This document shows positions 47,280-56,211 of a stretch of DNA of 64,000 bases, piece by piece. The position numbers and the translations under genes are program-made. How positions within the stretch are numbered: the stretch's first letter is position 1; each line of letters begins with the position of its first letter. The notes beneath the pieces are model-generated. The model saw only the letters and a program-made list of their open reading frames with translations. It was not told where the DNA came from and ran no database searches. The stretch is from Pyxidicoccus xibeiensis (GTDB lineage Bacteria; Myxococcota; Myxococcia; Myxococcales; Myxococcaceae): NCBI RefSeq assembly GCF_024198175.1, contig NZ_JAJVKV010000020.1, forward strand, positions 93,454 through 157,453, given 5' to 3'.

Positions 47280-49949
47280 TCAGCGTGGCATTCCGCTGGC
47301 CGAGACCGTAGCCGTCGCGACCAGCGAGTCCCTCAACTCCCCGAGGAACTCCTTCAGCACTCGCCGCGGCTCCGCGTCGAAGGAGGACGATGGCGGGACG
47401 ACCTCCTCAAGGAGCAGGGACTCGATGGGTATCGTAAACGGGGCCGCGATGTGCGACTCCTCCGCGCGATTCTGCAGGCGCAAGACGGGCGCCTTCTGTC
47501 CCTCGGTTCGAGGTGTTGGCCGGGTCACGACGCAGAAGCCGGCTGCACCCTGCCACAGAAGGTCTCCGGTGCGGAGCTCTGCGGCGCGGATACGCGAACG
47601 CAAGGTTGGGAGCGTGATGGCGTTCGCCGCCTCCTCAAGGCGAAGGAGCGCGTGGCCCCGTTTCAGCATGCGCTCCCAGGCCGCGCGCACATCCGATGCG
47701 GTCACGCCAACGATGCCAGTATGGGCGAGCAGTACCTTGAGCTCCTTCGCCACGGCCACGTCATCGCCTGCATCCCAGAGCCAGTGCAGTCGAGCAACCG
47801 CGAGCGCGACCGCCAGGTGGAAGCGTGCCGACTGCGTGGTCGCCTCCGAGGGAGCGACGGCGAAGGCCCATCCGAGAAGCGCCGCCGCCAGCTCAGGCGA
47901 GCGAAGGGCAGCGATGAAACCCGCTGCGTCCTCGGCGTGGCGCAGGCGGTACTCGAGCCAGCCTCGGTTCGCGTCAGGGCTGCCTGTGAAGAACAAGGCC
48001 GACCAGATGCGGTGCGTGGTCTGGAAGAAGGACGCGCTGTTGAACCAGCCCTCTCGAAGGCCGGTTCTCAGCAGGACTGCTGCAATCTTGAGGTCTGCGG
48101 CAAGCTGGTCCGGGCGCCGTTCGGCCAGGAACGACTCCTTCGTCATGGCCTGCTCGATCTGCTCAAGAACCTTCTGGATTCGATGCTTGTCCGCATCGGT
48201 CGGCGGCGCTGGAGCGACTCGCTTCGCCGGCAGCACCTCGGGACGGTCAACCGCGTCGTCCCCGTCGAGCTCGTCGCTGACGTCGGTTGCCACTTCGGTC
48301 GCGGCTCCCGCCGGGTCGCCAATGCCGAACCAGCGGAGCAGGAGTTGCTGCAGCGAGCGCTCGCTTCCACCCTCCAGCTTCACCGTGAGCTGGCTGAGCT
48401 CGTTGAGTTCGGGGGCCTCGTAGCTGTTCGAGAAGACGTCAGCGAAGGTGAACGTTCCTTCGCCCGCACCGGGCTTGTCCTCCGGGGAGCTGGCCGTTCG
48501 AGCGCCCTCGCGCGTTGGCATGTAGGACAGATGCTTGCAGAAGACGTCCATGACGTCCGCCCAGGCTGAGGCGTTCCACGAGCCGGGTTGCACGCGGGCC
48601 CTGATGCTGTCCGCGAGGCTCCGACCCCGTGCGGATGCCCGAAGGTGCCGTTCGTGATCGATCCAGGTGGGAGCCGACCACACGAGGCTCTCGTCGACCA
48701 CGGCCTCAAGCCTGACCGAGCGGGGCTCGAACGCGCACACCACGCTCAACACCCCGGGCTCGGAGAGCGAGAACCGAACCGCGGCTCCGTCGATCTCGCA
48801 CGTGCGAACATCCGCGCGCGGAGGCGTGAAGCCGAGCAGGAGGCCGCCAGCATCGAGTCGCGCGGCGAGGACACGGAGGGCCGTGTCGTTCACGCCGTGG
48901 TCGCCGTCCGGCACCTGCTCCAGGAGAGGCACTGCGTCCGGCAACTTCACCAGCTCGCCGACGAAGCTGTCCCCGAAATCCGGTGCCGCCATCCGACGCA
49001 CAGCCATCAGCTCGGCATTGCCCGCTGGGCCGCTTGCGGTCAGGGCTGCACGAGAACAGTTGGCGCTGCCGGCGAATACCAGTACCTGCTCGCCTTGGCG
49101 AAGGCCGTAGAACTTCGCGTGGATGAACGCGGCACGCTTCTCACCACCGACCGAGACATGCTCGAACGACGCGTGCCGCAGCGTCGCCTTGCCTGCGGCA
49201 GCACCGAACGCCTCGCGAGTGAGCGTGGTTCCCGCGGGTTGGCAGAGAACTGTTGCGTGTGCTGCCTCAGTCCCCTGGATGAGGTCACGCAGCGCCGCGC
49301 CTTCGGAATCGAAGTATGGCGAGCAGATCACCAGCTCGTCGACGGCGCCCGGTCCCTGAGCCGCGCGCATGGACTGGAGCAGGGACTGCCCGCTCCCCAC
49401 GCGACCGAGGAGGTTCTGCGAGGTCGATGGGCGGTCGTCGGCCAGCCACCGGCGCGTCGTCGAGTCGAACGCCTCCGACAGCTCGTCGACGATTGCGTCG
49501 CTGAGCGGCACACGCTCAATCACGTTCTCGACGTAGCGCCTGAACTCGACGAAGGCTGCGGAGCCATCGGCGACAGCGTCGAACCGCGTCCAGACCTCCG
49601 CGTTCTCTCGCCATCCGCCGAACGTGAGGTTGCCGCTACCCACGAAGAGCGTTGCGTCCTTCTCCCCTGACAGCAGCACGGCCTTCGGATGGAATCGGAA
49701 CCCTGGAGACATTGCGACGGGCACGACCCGGTAGCGCACGCCGAGGCCATCGAGCACCGGTGCTTGGTGGGCGAAGGACTCCGCGGCGCACTGTGCATCC
49801 ACGAAGACGGTGATCGTCGGATGTCCGCACTTGCGGAGCGCGGCCAGCGCGACGGTCTGCAGGAACACGAAGTCGAGGTTGTACGTGAGGACGATTGCGT
49901 TCGTGATGTCCTTGGCCGCGGCGATTGCCTTGAGAAGATCGCTCCTCAT
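47280..49949 (-). CDS. Phospholipase D-superfamily protein, probable nuclease or lipase
   Basis: An 889-residue protein. The N-terminal 320 residues hold two PLD-type half-sites: H87-x-K89 with GSGN (104-107), and H277-x-K279 with GSAN (294-297). Each is followed by an Asn-x-Glu (NAEVW, NAELMA), as in PLD-type nucleases of restriction systems; phospholipid substrates are not excluded. The other 570 residues show no domain I can name and include an acidic linker (ELDGDDAVDRPE). The ATG at 49949 overlaps the previous stop (ATGA), so translation is coupled to the 512-residue protein. Confidence 0.85.
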   Translation of the reverse strand: MRSDLLKAIAAAKDITNAIVLTYNLDFVFLQTVALAALRKCGHPTITVFVDAQCAAESFAHQAPVLDGLGVRYRVVPVAMSPGFRFHPKAVLLSGEKDATLFVGSGNLTFGGWRENAEVWTRFDAVADGSAAFVEFRRYVENVIERVPLSDAIVDELSEAFDSTTRRWLADDRPSTSQNLLGRVGSGQSLLQSMRAAQGPGAVDELVICSPYFDSEGAALRDLIQGTEAAHATVLCQPAGTTLTREAFGAAAGKATLRHASFEHVSVGGEKRAAFIHAKFYGLRQGEQVLVFAGSANCSRAALTASGPAGNAELMAVRRMAAPDFGDSFVGELVKLPDAVPLLEQVPDGDHGVNDTALRVLAARLDAGGLLLGFTPPRADVRTCEIDGAAVRFSLSEPGVLSVVCAFEPRSVRLEAVVDESLVWSAPTWIDHERHLRASARGRSLADSIRARVQPGSWNASAWADVMDVFCKHLSYMPTREGARTASSPEDKPGAGEGTFTFADVFSNSYEAPELNELSQLTVKLEGGSERSLQQLLLRWFGIGDPAGAATEVATDVSDELDGDDAVDRPEVLPAKRVAPAPPTDADKHRIQKVLEQIEQAMTKESFLAERRPDQLAADLKIAAVLLRTGLREGWFNSASFFQTTHRIWSALFFTGSPDANRGWLEYRLRHAEDAAGFIAALRSPELAAALLGWAFAVAPSEATTQSARFHLAVALAVARLHWLWDAGDDVAVAKELKVLLAHTGIVGVTASDVRAAWERMLKRGHALLRLEEAANAITLPTLRSRIRAAELRTGDLLWQGAAGFCVVTRPTPRTEGQKAPVLRLQNRAEESHIAAPFTIPIESLLLEEVVPPSSSFDAEPRRVLKEFLGELRDSLVATATVSASGMPR

Positions 49950-51484
49950 GGCGCCAGCCTCGCGGCGAGGCCGCGTCCATGGCCGGAGAGCGCGAACCTG
50001 CCGCCGTCCGCGCGGTCGAGCACACCGATGTCCGCCCAGATTCCAAGGACATTGCCCAGACGGTCGCCGCTGAACCCGGCCGCGACCGGTGTCCCGGTTG
50101 GCCGGAGCAACGCCCCTTCGGGGTAGAACCTGAGCGAGCACTTCTGGCCCTGGCCCATCTTGCGCAGCGTGGTCGCGAGATGTGCCTCGACGACGACCTC
50201 ACGCAGGATGCGCTTGAGGGCTGCGGAGAGGGACATGGGTCCGGCATCCTCGAGCACGCTGAACGTGCGCTCGAGATAGCTGTGGCGAGAAGGAATCTGT
50301 CCGGCGGCGCGAAGCGCAGCCGTTTGCTGCTTCGCCGCCAGCAGCAGGGCGCAGGCGTAGAGCGCGCGCGGACGACTCGTCAGGGAGCGGGCCACCGTGT
50401 GGCGCAGTGGGGCTGCGAGGAATGCGTCACTTCGGACGCCAGCAGTGAGTTCGAGCACAGTGCCGCGGAAGGCAGAGGCGCTCCATCCGGTGGCGGTGGA
50501 GAGCACCTCGGGGAGCGGAGCCTCGTTGTCCCACGAGTCGACGACTTGACCGACCGTGGCCTCCGTGAGGTCCATCAGCGTGTCGGCCAGGCAGCTGAGG
50601 AGCAACTCGATGCCAAAGTGCCCCCTGCGCCGAAGCTCATATTCGGCCCACGCGGCTCCCACTGCGCTCTTGACATTGCCGCTGGCCGCGGCTCGATACG
50701 CGTCGAGGATGAGCTCACTCGAGGACATCGGGCGGTCGCCGAGCGCTCCGAACACCCACCGGCTCGTTGCCAGGAAGCGCTCGTACGTCCCAAGGACCTC
50801 GCCGGTCTTTACATGCGGGTGAAGCAGCGCGTCCTCCAGGAGGCCTCGCTCCTCCTCGACGGCTCCGAGGTTGTTCACAGAGAAAAACCTTGCTTCGGCG
50901 TCCAGTGCATCGAGGGTGAGGCTACCGCCCTGCAGGATGCACTCCGTCACGCGTGATGTGCCCAGTGCCCTGTTTCGCGCCTGCTGAAGGGACTGCCCCC
51001 GCGGCGGGATTCGTACGGGCGCGTCTTCACCGCCGGTTTCCAGGAGTCCAAAGGCGCGACACGGCATGACGTACGTGCCGAGCGACGCGCCGCCGCGATC
51101 TGCGGGGATGGGCACGGCTCCGGTGTTCTTGAGCTGCGTGAGGGTCTCGTCGTGAAGGTCCGAGCCGAGTACGCCGAAGGTCCCTCCGCGGTCGCTCGAA
51201 TCGACGTCCCGCACAGATGCGGCGAGCACGACGAACTCGAGCCGCCGAAGAACGGCGTCGAGACCGTCCTCGTCGTGGCTGGCCGCACCCGCTCCGCGGT
51301 GCAACTGGAGGGCGTAGTGCTCGGCGAGCACCCAGGGGAGGAGCGAGAGGTACCGAGCGCGGAACGAAATGGTCGTTATCCCGGAGACCCACTGGCGTTC
51401 GATGCCTTGGTCGAGCTGACGGAGCCCGAGGACATCGAGGCCCTTGATCTTGTCGCGCTCCCCTGAGTTCCAGAACGCCTGCAT
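49946..51484 (-). CDS. Uncharacterised protein, first gene of the PLD-dynamin operon
   Basis: A 512-residue cytoplasmic protein that I do not recognise. The N-terminus, MQAFWNSGERDKIKG then LGLRQLDQGIERQWVSG, reads like a conserved start. It is mostly helical with no membrane segment. The C-terminal stretch RLGNVLGIWADIGVLD followed by a short beta wing (GGRFALSG) resembles a winged-helix DNA-binding unit, a guess from pattern only. ATG 51484 has AAGGA upstream; an in-frame ATG at 51526 would add 14 residues including CGQCH. It overlaps the PLD gene by four bases and probably acts with it. Confidence 0.72.
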   Translation of the reverse strand: MQAFWNSGERDKIKGLDVLGLRQLDQGIERQWVSGITTISFRARYLSLLPWVLAEHYALQLHRGAGAASHDEDGLDAVLRRLEFVVLAASVRDVDSSDRGGTFGVLGSDLHDETLTQLKNTGAVPIPADRGGASLGTYVMPCRAFGLLETGGEDAPVRIPPRGQSLQQARNRALGTSRVTECILQGGSLTLDALDAEARFFSVNNLGAVEEERGLLEDALLHPHVKTGEVLGTYERFLATSRWVFGALGDRPMSSSELILDAYRAAASGNVKSAVGAAWAEYELRRRGHFGIELLLSCLADTLMDLTEATVGQVVDSWDNEAPLPEVLSTATGWSASAFRGTVLELTAGVRSDAFLAAPLRHTVARSLTSRPRALYACALLLAAKQQTAALRAAGQIPSRHSYLERTFSVLEDAGPMSLSAALKRILREVVVEAHLATTLRKMGQGQKCSLRFYPEGALLRPTGTPVAAGFSGDRLGNVLGIWADIGVLDRADGGRFALSGHGRGLAARLAP

Positions 51485-51583
51485 GGTGTCCTTGCCGCGG
51501 CGATGGCACTGCCCGCAGCGGTGCATTCTCTCAGGTGGTGCCCGTCTGGGAAAGGCGGCGCGCCGGACTATCCCAGCCCCGGC

Positions 51584-51781
51584 TCATGGCTGCCTGGACG
51601 GTGGTGTTGCGAGCAGCAGCCGGTACCGCAGGCCGCCGTTTCGCACGGGGAGGCTTCGTGCATCGGGCAGGTCCAGAGCCTTCACCAGCGCGGGCTTGTC
51701 CGAGAGGATGACCGCCGCGCGTGGCGCCGGCAGCGCCTCCGCTTCCGCGTAAGTGTTTCTTCTTTGCCAGGCGTTCTTCAA
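51584..51781 (-). CDS. Small hypothetical ORF coupled to the upstream kinase
   Basis: A 65-residue reading frame whose TTG start overlaps the stop of the kinase gene (TTGA). Its middle codons show strong G/C third-position bias (segment AVILSDKPALVKALDLP), as expected for real coding DNA here. It may be a genuine small gene or the remnant C-terminus of a larger one. No function can be assigned. Confidence 0.35.
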   Translation of the reverse strand: MKNAWQRRNTYAEAEALPAPRAAVILSDKPALVKALDLPDARSLPVRNGGLRYRLLLATPPSRQP

Positions 51782-53067
51782 GTTTGCGACTGATTGCTCG
51801 CCCGATGCGACCGTCCACCGGGCGCGGTTGTCACCTCGTCCGGGTGGCGCGTCGAAGCGGCAGCCTTACGCGGCCCGCTGGGAGGCTCGGTTTCCGTCGA
51901 AAGCTCGTTCGCACTGGCGGCCTCGGCAAAAAACGGGGTGATTCCACCTTCGTCGTCCGGCAGGTCAAAGTCCCTGAGTCTGTCCCCTGCCTCTACGAGC
52001 GCCTGTTGAACTTCCTTTACCGCGTCTGCACTGGAGTACGGCCCCAACTGCGCCAGCCGCGCACGTATGACGTTTTCTAGTTCGGCGGCCGTGGCGCAGC
52101 GCTCAGCGGGGTTGCGCCGCAACAGCGTGTGGAGGATGTCCCGAAGTGGCACCGGCAACCCTACCGCCGCGCGCTCCACGTCCTCGGAGCGGTAGGCCAT
52201 GGCGCACCAGATGGCGTCCTCGGCGAACGGCGGCAACTCCGTCACCATGGACGCCACCGAGGCCGTGAGTGCCTGCTCACGTTCCTCTCTTGATAGCCGC
52301 GCCTCCACGTCCTCGATGCGCAAGTGGCCCGGATCGTAGAGGTGCCGCCCGGTAGCGAACTCCAGCAACGTGAGGCCCAGGGAGAACAGGTCCGCCCGAG
52401 CGTCCACCACCTCCCCCAGCAACATCTCCGGCGCGGCGTAGAGGACTTCGCCCTGGGGACGCGGGAGCGAGGTGGCCAGCCGCCCCGCCAAACGCGAGAG
52501 CGCCACGCCGAAGTCCGTCAGCTTCACCTGCCCGTGGGGATCCAAGCGAATGCGGGCCGGGTTCACGTCGCGGTTGACGATGCCCAACGGCACGCCCGCG
52601 TCATCCGTGCGCGTGTGCGCGTAGTCCAGGGCAGCCGCGACTTCCGCGCCCACGTAGAGGATGAACGCCTCGGAGAAGTAGCGACCGCACGCCTGAGCCA
52701 CGCTCAGTAGCGTGTTGAGCGTCAGCCCCTCGACGTTCTCCATCGCCACGCACAGGCCGGACTCCATTTCAAAAAGGCCGTGGATACGGGCAATGCGCGG
52801 GTGCTGGAGGTACTGCGCCAACCTGACCTCTTCCTCCAGCCGAGCACGGGTGCGCCGGTACTTCTCGGTCATATTCGCCACTTGCGGCACTGGCACGCAC
52901 TTGAGCACCACGCCGGGGCCAAGCCGCTGCGCGGTGCGGGTCTGGGCGAGGAGGATGCGCTCACCAACGCGGCCTTGCCCCAGGTCCCGGAAGAACTCGT
53001 ATGAGGTGTCGCCATTCGTGAATAGGACAACGCCCCCGGCACGCCGAGAGTCAGACGGATTGGACAT
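51778..53067 (-). CDS. Ser/Thr kinase-like protein with degenerate catalytic loop
   Basis: A 429-residue cytoplasmic kinase-fold protein. It keeps the glycine loop GQGRVG, Lys56 (VVLKCVP), DFG (185-187) and APE (212-214). The catalytic loop, normally HRDLKPEN, reads NRDVNPAR (165-172): His is Asn, the catalytic Lys is Asn, and the metal-binding Asn is Arg172, with only Asp167 retained. It may be a pseudokinase or a weak kinase. The C-terminal 80 residues are low complexity and acidic. The gene follows the other kinase by 174 bases on the same strand. Confidence 0.84.
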   Translation of the reverse strand: MSNPSDSRRAGGVVLFTNGDTSYEFFRDLGQGRVGERILLAQTRTAQRLGPGVVLKCVPVPQVANMTEKYRRTRARLEEEVRLAQYLQHPRIARIHGLFEMESGLCVAMENVEGLTLNTLLSVAQACGRYFSEAFILYVGAEVAAALDYAHTRTDDAGVPLGIVNRDVNPARIRLDPHGQVKLTDFGVALSRLAGRLATSLPRPQGEVLYAAPEMLLGEVVDARADLFSLGLTLLEFATGRHLYDPGHLRIEDVEARLSREEREQALTASVASMVTELPPFAEDAIWCAMAYRSEDVERAAVGLPVPLRDILHTLLRRNPAERCATAAELENVIRARLAQLGPYSSADAVKEVQQALVEAGDRLRDFDLPDDEGGITPFFAEAASANELSTETEPPSGPRKAAASTRHPDEVTTAPGGRSHRASNQSQT

Positions 53068-53241
53068 GGGCGGGAATCTCCGGTGCCGCGCGAGAAGGAG
53101 TCGCGCAAAGGCAGGCACAAGGTAACGCCAGCCCATCCCGTGAGGAACGACGTGATAGGTCAAAAGACTCGGATATCTCGTTCACCATGAGTGAAGAGAA
53201 GGGCTTCAAATTGCAAAGGGGCTTTACGCTCTCCGAGAGAA

Positions 53242-55071
53242 CTACGGCCAGCGCTCGACGGCATAGGCAGGGAAGGTCCTAGGGATCCGAACCGCCCCCG
53301 GCTTGGAGTCATCCCCCTTCTCCACGTACCCCTTCTTTCCCAGTACGACGCAGACCGGGACGGTGCGGCCATCGGGGAGTTGCGCCTCGGTGTAGCGGCC
53401 CACGGCCACCTCTCCACCCGTCCACAGGTAGCCCGACAGCAACGTGCCCGCGGGCATCCCTTTGTGGCTGCTGTATAGCACCAACCCGGTCACAGGGCCG
53501 TCAGAATGGACCCCTTCCCCCCGCGAGTCCATTTGAGCGCCGGGCTGGTTCCTGTCCACGGTGAGCGCCACCGAGTAACCCGGACGCAAGAGCAACCCAT
53601 CCTTGCGCTCCCAGTTGAACATGACATCGCGCGCCTCGGCGGGACAGTCAGCGGGTTCAGGACGCACCTGGGCACCCGGGCAACCCAACTGGAGCGCGGC
53701 GGCGGCCGTCGCACCCGCGCACGTCTTGAGGAAGGTCGCCCACGGCGACGGAGGCCAGCTCGGACGTGAGGCGGGGACCCTCGGCTTCATGGCGGTGGAA
53801 TCAGAGGGGAGGGACATGGGAGGGGGAGCGCGCTTCACGGGAGGGCTTTCCTTCTGAACAGGGGCGGGAGGGGGCAAAGCTACCCCAGGGGACGACGCGG
53901 CGGGCGCTGGAGGAGAGGTGGCGGCCACGGCGCCGAAGCCTGCGTCCCGAGTAATGGAAGGTGTCGCGCTCCCCCTGGCCTCTGGAGAATGCGCTACCGG
54001 GGGCGCGGAGGGGCGCAACAGCGCATGACCAGCCAGGGCCGCCATGACGAGCGCCACAGCGGCTATCGCGACCGCCCAGCGCCTCCGTGGGGGCCGGGGT
54101 GCTACTTGCAGCTCCTCCTCCGGTGCAGGGGGCGCAAGCTGGAGGTGCGGTGCGGGCACATGCAAGGGCACCACCCACTCAGTACCCTGTTGAGGCAGCA
54201 ACGCATCCAGTTCCCGGCGCATGACTTCGGCCGTAGGCGCTCGCTTCTCCGGCTGGCGGGCAATGAAGTGCAGGGCCGCAGTGCTCAGCGGTTCAGGCAC
54301 TCGCGGATTGACGGTATGCGGGGCGGGTGGCGGCCACTGGCCCCCTACCAGCACACGCGGCGGCTCGCTGGCTGGCTGCGCATTCGTCAACACGTCATAG
54401 AGGCAGATGCCCAGCGCGTACACGTCATCGGTCGCCTTGAACTCGTAGCGCGCGCCGTGCTCGTCCCCGTGGTCGCGCAGGAAACGCGACGCCTCGGGAG
54501 AGCGATAGCGACGGGTGCCAGGCGGCAGCGGCGTGTCCGTCAACTCCGGGGCCAGCGTGTAGTCTCCCGCGCTGAAATCCAGGATGAAGGGCTCGCCGTC
54601 AGAGGCTCGCACGAGGATGTTGCCCAACTTCAAGTCCCGGTGAAAGACGCCCCGCTCGTGCAGATGGGCAAGGGCCGCCGCGAGCTTGACGAACACGCGC
54701 ACCACCTCACGCGCCGTCGGGTGCATCTGCTCCACCCACTCGCCCAACGTGTAGCCCTCCACGTAGTCGAGAACGACGTAGATCCAGCCCTTTGTCACGT
54801 CAGGCCAGCGCCCGTGGGCGTGGACGCGTACAATGTTGGGATGGCCGCTGACCTGGACGAGGCACACCATCTCCCGCATGAGTCGCGCATCCGCCTGCTC
54901 CGCGTCTCCGCTGCTGGCGCGGTGCATGGCGATCTTCATCGCGAAGCGCTGGCCGTCCTTCTCTACGAGGTAGACGGCGCCATAGGTGCCCGAGCCCAGC
55001 AGCCGCACCACACGCCAGCCGTCTACCATCTGCCCGGGTTGCAGGTGCGCCGGACTTATCGCGGTCAACAT
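53242..55071 (-). CDS. Membrane Ser/Thr protein kinase with C-terminal extracytoplasmic domain
   Basis: A 609-residue kinase. The N-terminal kinase domain has GSGTYG, Lys46, HRD (144-146), Asn151, DFS (165-167, DFG in most kinases) and SPE (191-193), so catalysis looks possible. A Pro/Ala-rich juxtamembrane region leads to one membrane span (about 328-348). The outer part has a Pro/Ser-rich linker, then a Cys-containing domain (CAGATA, LGCPGA, PADCPAEA) with beta-rich sequence to the C-terminus, a plausible ligand sensor. ATG 55071 is 11 bases after the DUF2381 stop, so the two are an operon. Confidence 0.87.
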   Translation of the reverse strand: MLTAISPAHLQPGQMVDGWRVVRLLGSGTYGAVYLVEKDGQRFAMKIAMHRASSGDAEQADARLMREMVCLVQVSGHPNIVRVHAHGRWPDVTKGWIYVVLDYVEGYTLGEWVEQMHPTAREVVRVFVKLAAALAHLHERGVFHRDLKLGNILVRASDGEPFILDFSAGDYTLAPELTDTPLPPGTRRYRSPEASRFLRDHGDEHGARYEFKATDDVYALGICLYDVLTNAQPASEPPRVLVGGQWPPPAPHTVNPRVPEPLSTAALHFIARQPEKRAPTAEVMRRELDALLPQQGTEWVVPLHVPAPHLQLAPPAPEEELQVAPRPPRRRWAVAIAAVALVMAALAGHALLRPSAPPVAHSPEARGSATPSITRDAGFGAVAATSPPAPAASSPGVALPPPAPVQKESPPVKRAPPPMSLPSDSTAMKPRVPASRPSWPPSPWATFLKTCAGATAAAALQLGCPGAQVRPEPADCPAEARDVMFNWERKDGLLLRPGYSVALTVDRNQPGAQMDSRGEGVHSDGPVTGLVLYSSHKGMPAGTLLSGYLWTGGEVAVGRYTEAQLPDGRTVPVCVVLGKKGYVEKGDDSKPGAVRIPRTFPAYAVERWP

Positions 55072-55082
55072 GCGAAGCGGTT

Positions 55083-55997
55083 CTAGAACGCGAAGCGTGG
55101 GATGAGAAGGCGCCGGGCTCCCGCGCTGTCGCGAAGTTCCAGCCGGAGGAATGCGCCGACAGGCCAGCGCGGAGTTCCGGTTTCCACCACCACGAGGGCC
55201 CTCCCGCCTGGCTCGATCAGCAGCTCCCGCATGTGCACCGCGAGCACGTTGATGCGCTCGCCGCTCGCGACGGTGGCGAGCTGCGCCTCGGCAGGCGTCC
55301 AAGGCTCCGAGCCGGTGTTGTGCACCCGAAGCGCCAGTGCTGCCCACCCAGTCGCCCGAAAGACAAACACTTCCTCGGGCATCAAAGAGCCCGTGGGCTT
55401 GCCCCTCGCCATCTCGAGCCTTCCGGCCTGAACTCCAGTCTCGTCCAGCAGGCCCGCGAAGATCATCCCGACCGGGCCGCTCGCCGCGCTGCGCCGCCGA
55501 AGCCCTTCCAACTCGGCCTCCTTGGCTGCACACGCGGCGCGCACCTCGTCCAGCTCGGCCTGCACCGCCTCTGCCGTGCGCGGCAACCGCGACACCATGA
55601 CCTGGCCGTCTACCTCGGAGCCGTGCGTGACGAGCGAGAACACGGCGCGGGGCGGGGCCAGGTCGTCCGCAAAAGGCACGGTCAGCGTCACACTCTGCCC
55701 GGACGCCACCTCCATTGCCGGACGCAGAACGACGGTGCGATTGGTGGCCTCGAACAGTGCGAAGCGGCCCCCGGAGTCGTCGAGCGACACTGAGTCGCGA
55801 ACCACGGGCGAGTCGAACTCCAGGGTGGTGAGGTAGTCGGGCGCGACGTGCAGCTCTACCGGCTTGTCGGCCGTGGCCACGGAGAGCGCCACATGACGCC
55901 GCTTCAACTCGCGCCCGCGCGGGGCTTCCTGGGCCATGGCCTTCGCGCCCAGCAGGGGGACAGACAGCAGAACGAGCCGACGGGGGACAGAAGGCAC
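55083..55997 (-). CDS. DUF2381-family exported protein
   Basis: A 304-residue protein of the Myxococcus-type paralogous family DUF2381 (TIGR02268). The GTG at 55997 is preferred because GGAGGT lies nine bases upstream and the result is a clean signal peptide (VPSVPRRLVLLSVPLLGAKAMA). Beta-rich N-terminal segments (LHVAPDYLTTLEFDSPV, SGQSVTLTVPFADD) are followed by a coiled coil (about 170-200) and a second beta domain. In myxobacteria these genes often sit beside Ser/Thr kinase genes, as here; the function is unknown, possibly a periplasmic partner of the kinase sensor domain. Confidence 0.83.
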   Translation of the reverse strand: MPSVPRRLVLLSVPLLGAKAMAQEAPRGRELKRRHVALSVATADKPVELHVAPDYLTTLEFDSPVVRDSVSLDDSGGRFALFEATNRTVVLRPAMEVASGQSVTLTVPFADDLAPPRAVFSLVTHGSEVDGQVMVSRLPRTAEAVQAELDEVRAACAAKEAELEGLRRRSAASGPVGMIFAGLLDETGVQAGRLEMARGKPTGSLMPEEVFVFRATGWAALALRVHNTGSEPWTPAEAQLATVASGERINVLAVHMRELLIEPGGRALVVVETGTPRWPVGAFLRLELRDSAGARRLLIPRFAF

Positions 55998-56006
55998 CAG
56001 CAGACT

Positions 56007-56012
56007 ACCTCC
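56007..56012 (-). promoter_or_regulatory. Ribosome binding site supporting a GTG start
   Basis: GGAGGT on the minus strand, nine bases before the GTG at 55997 that opens the DUF2381 signal peptide. Confidence 0.6.
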
Positions 56013-56211
56013 GAAGAACTGCGCCCAACCTAGCAGGTAACGCACGGGTTCCGGTGGCCTTCGCACTCCCCACCGCAGGGGGCCGCTTCAGCAAGATTTC
56101 GGGGGGGTACGAGCTGCGAAACCCTGCTAGGAGCCTGGGCGAGCGTCTGCATGGAAGGTCCGCCGCTATCGGCGTGCCCGGGGCCGGGCGGACGCCGTAG
56201 CGGGAGACTTC

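Noticed and set aside
51485..51526. CGQCH upstream of the 512-residue protein as a haem site
   Set aside because: The segment lies before the more likely start and there is no signal peptide for cytochrome export.
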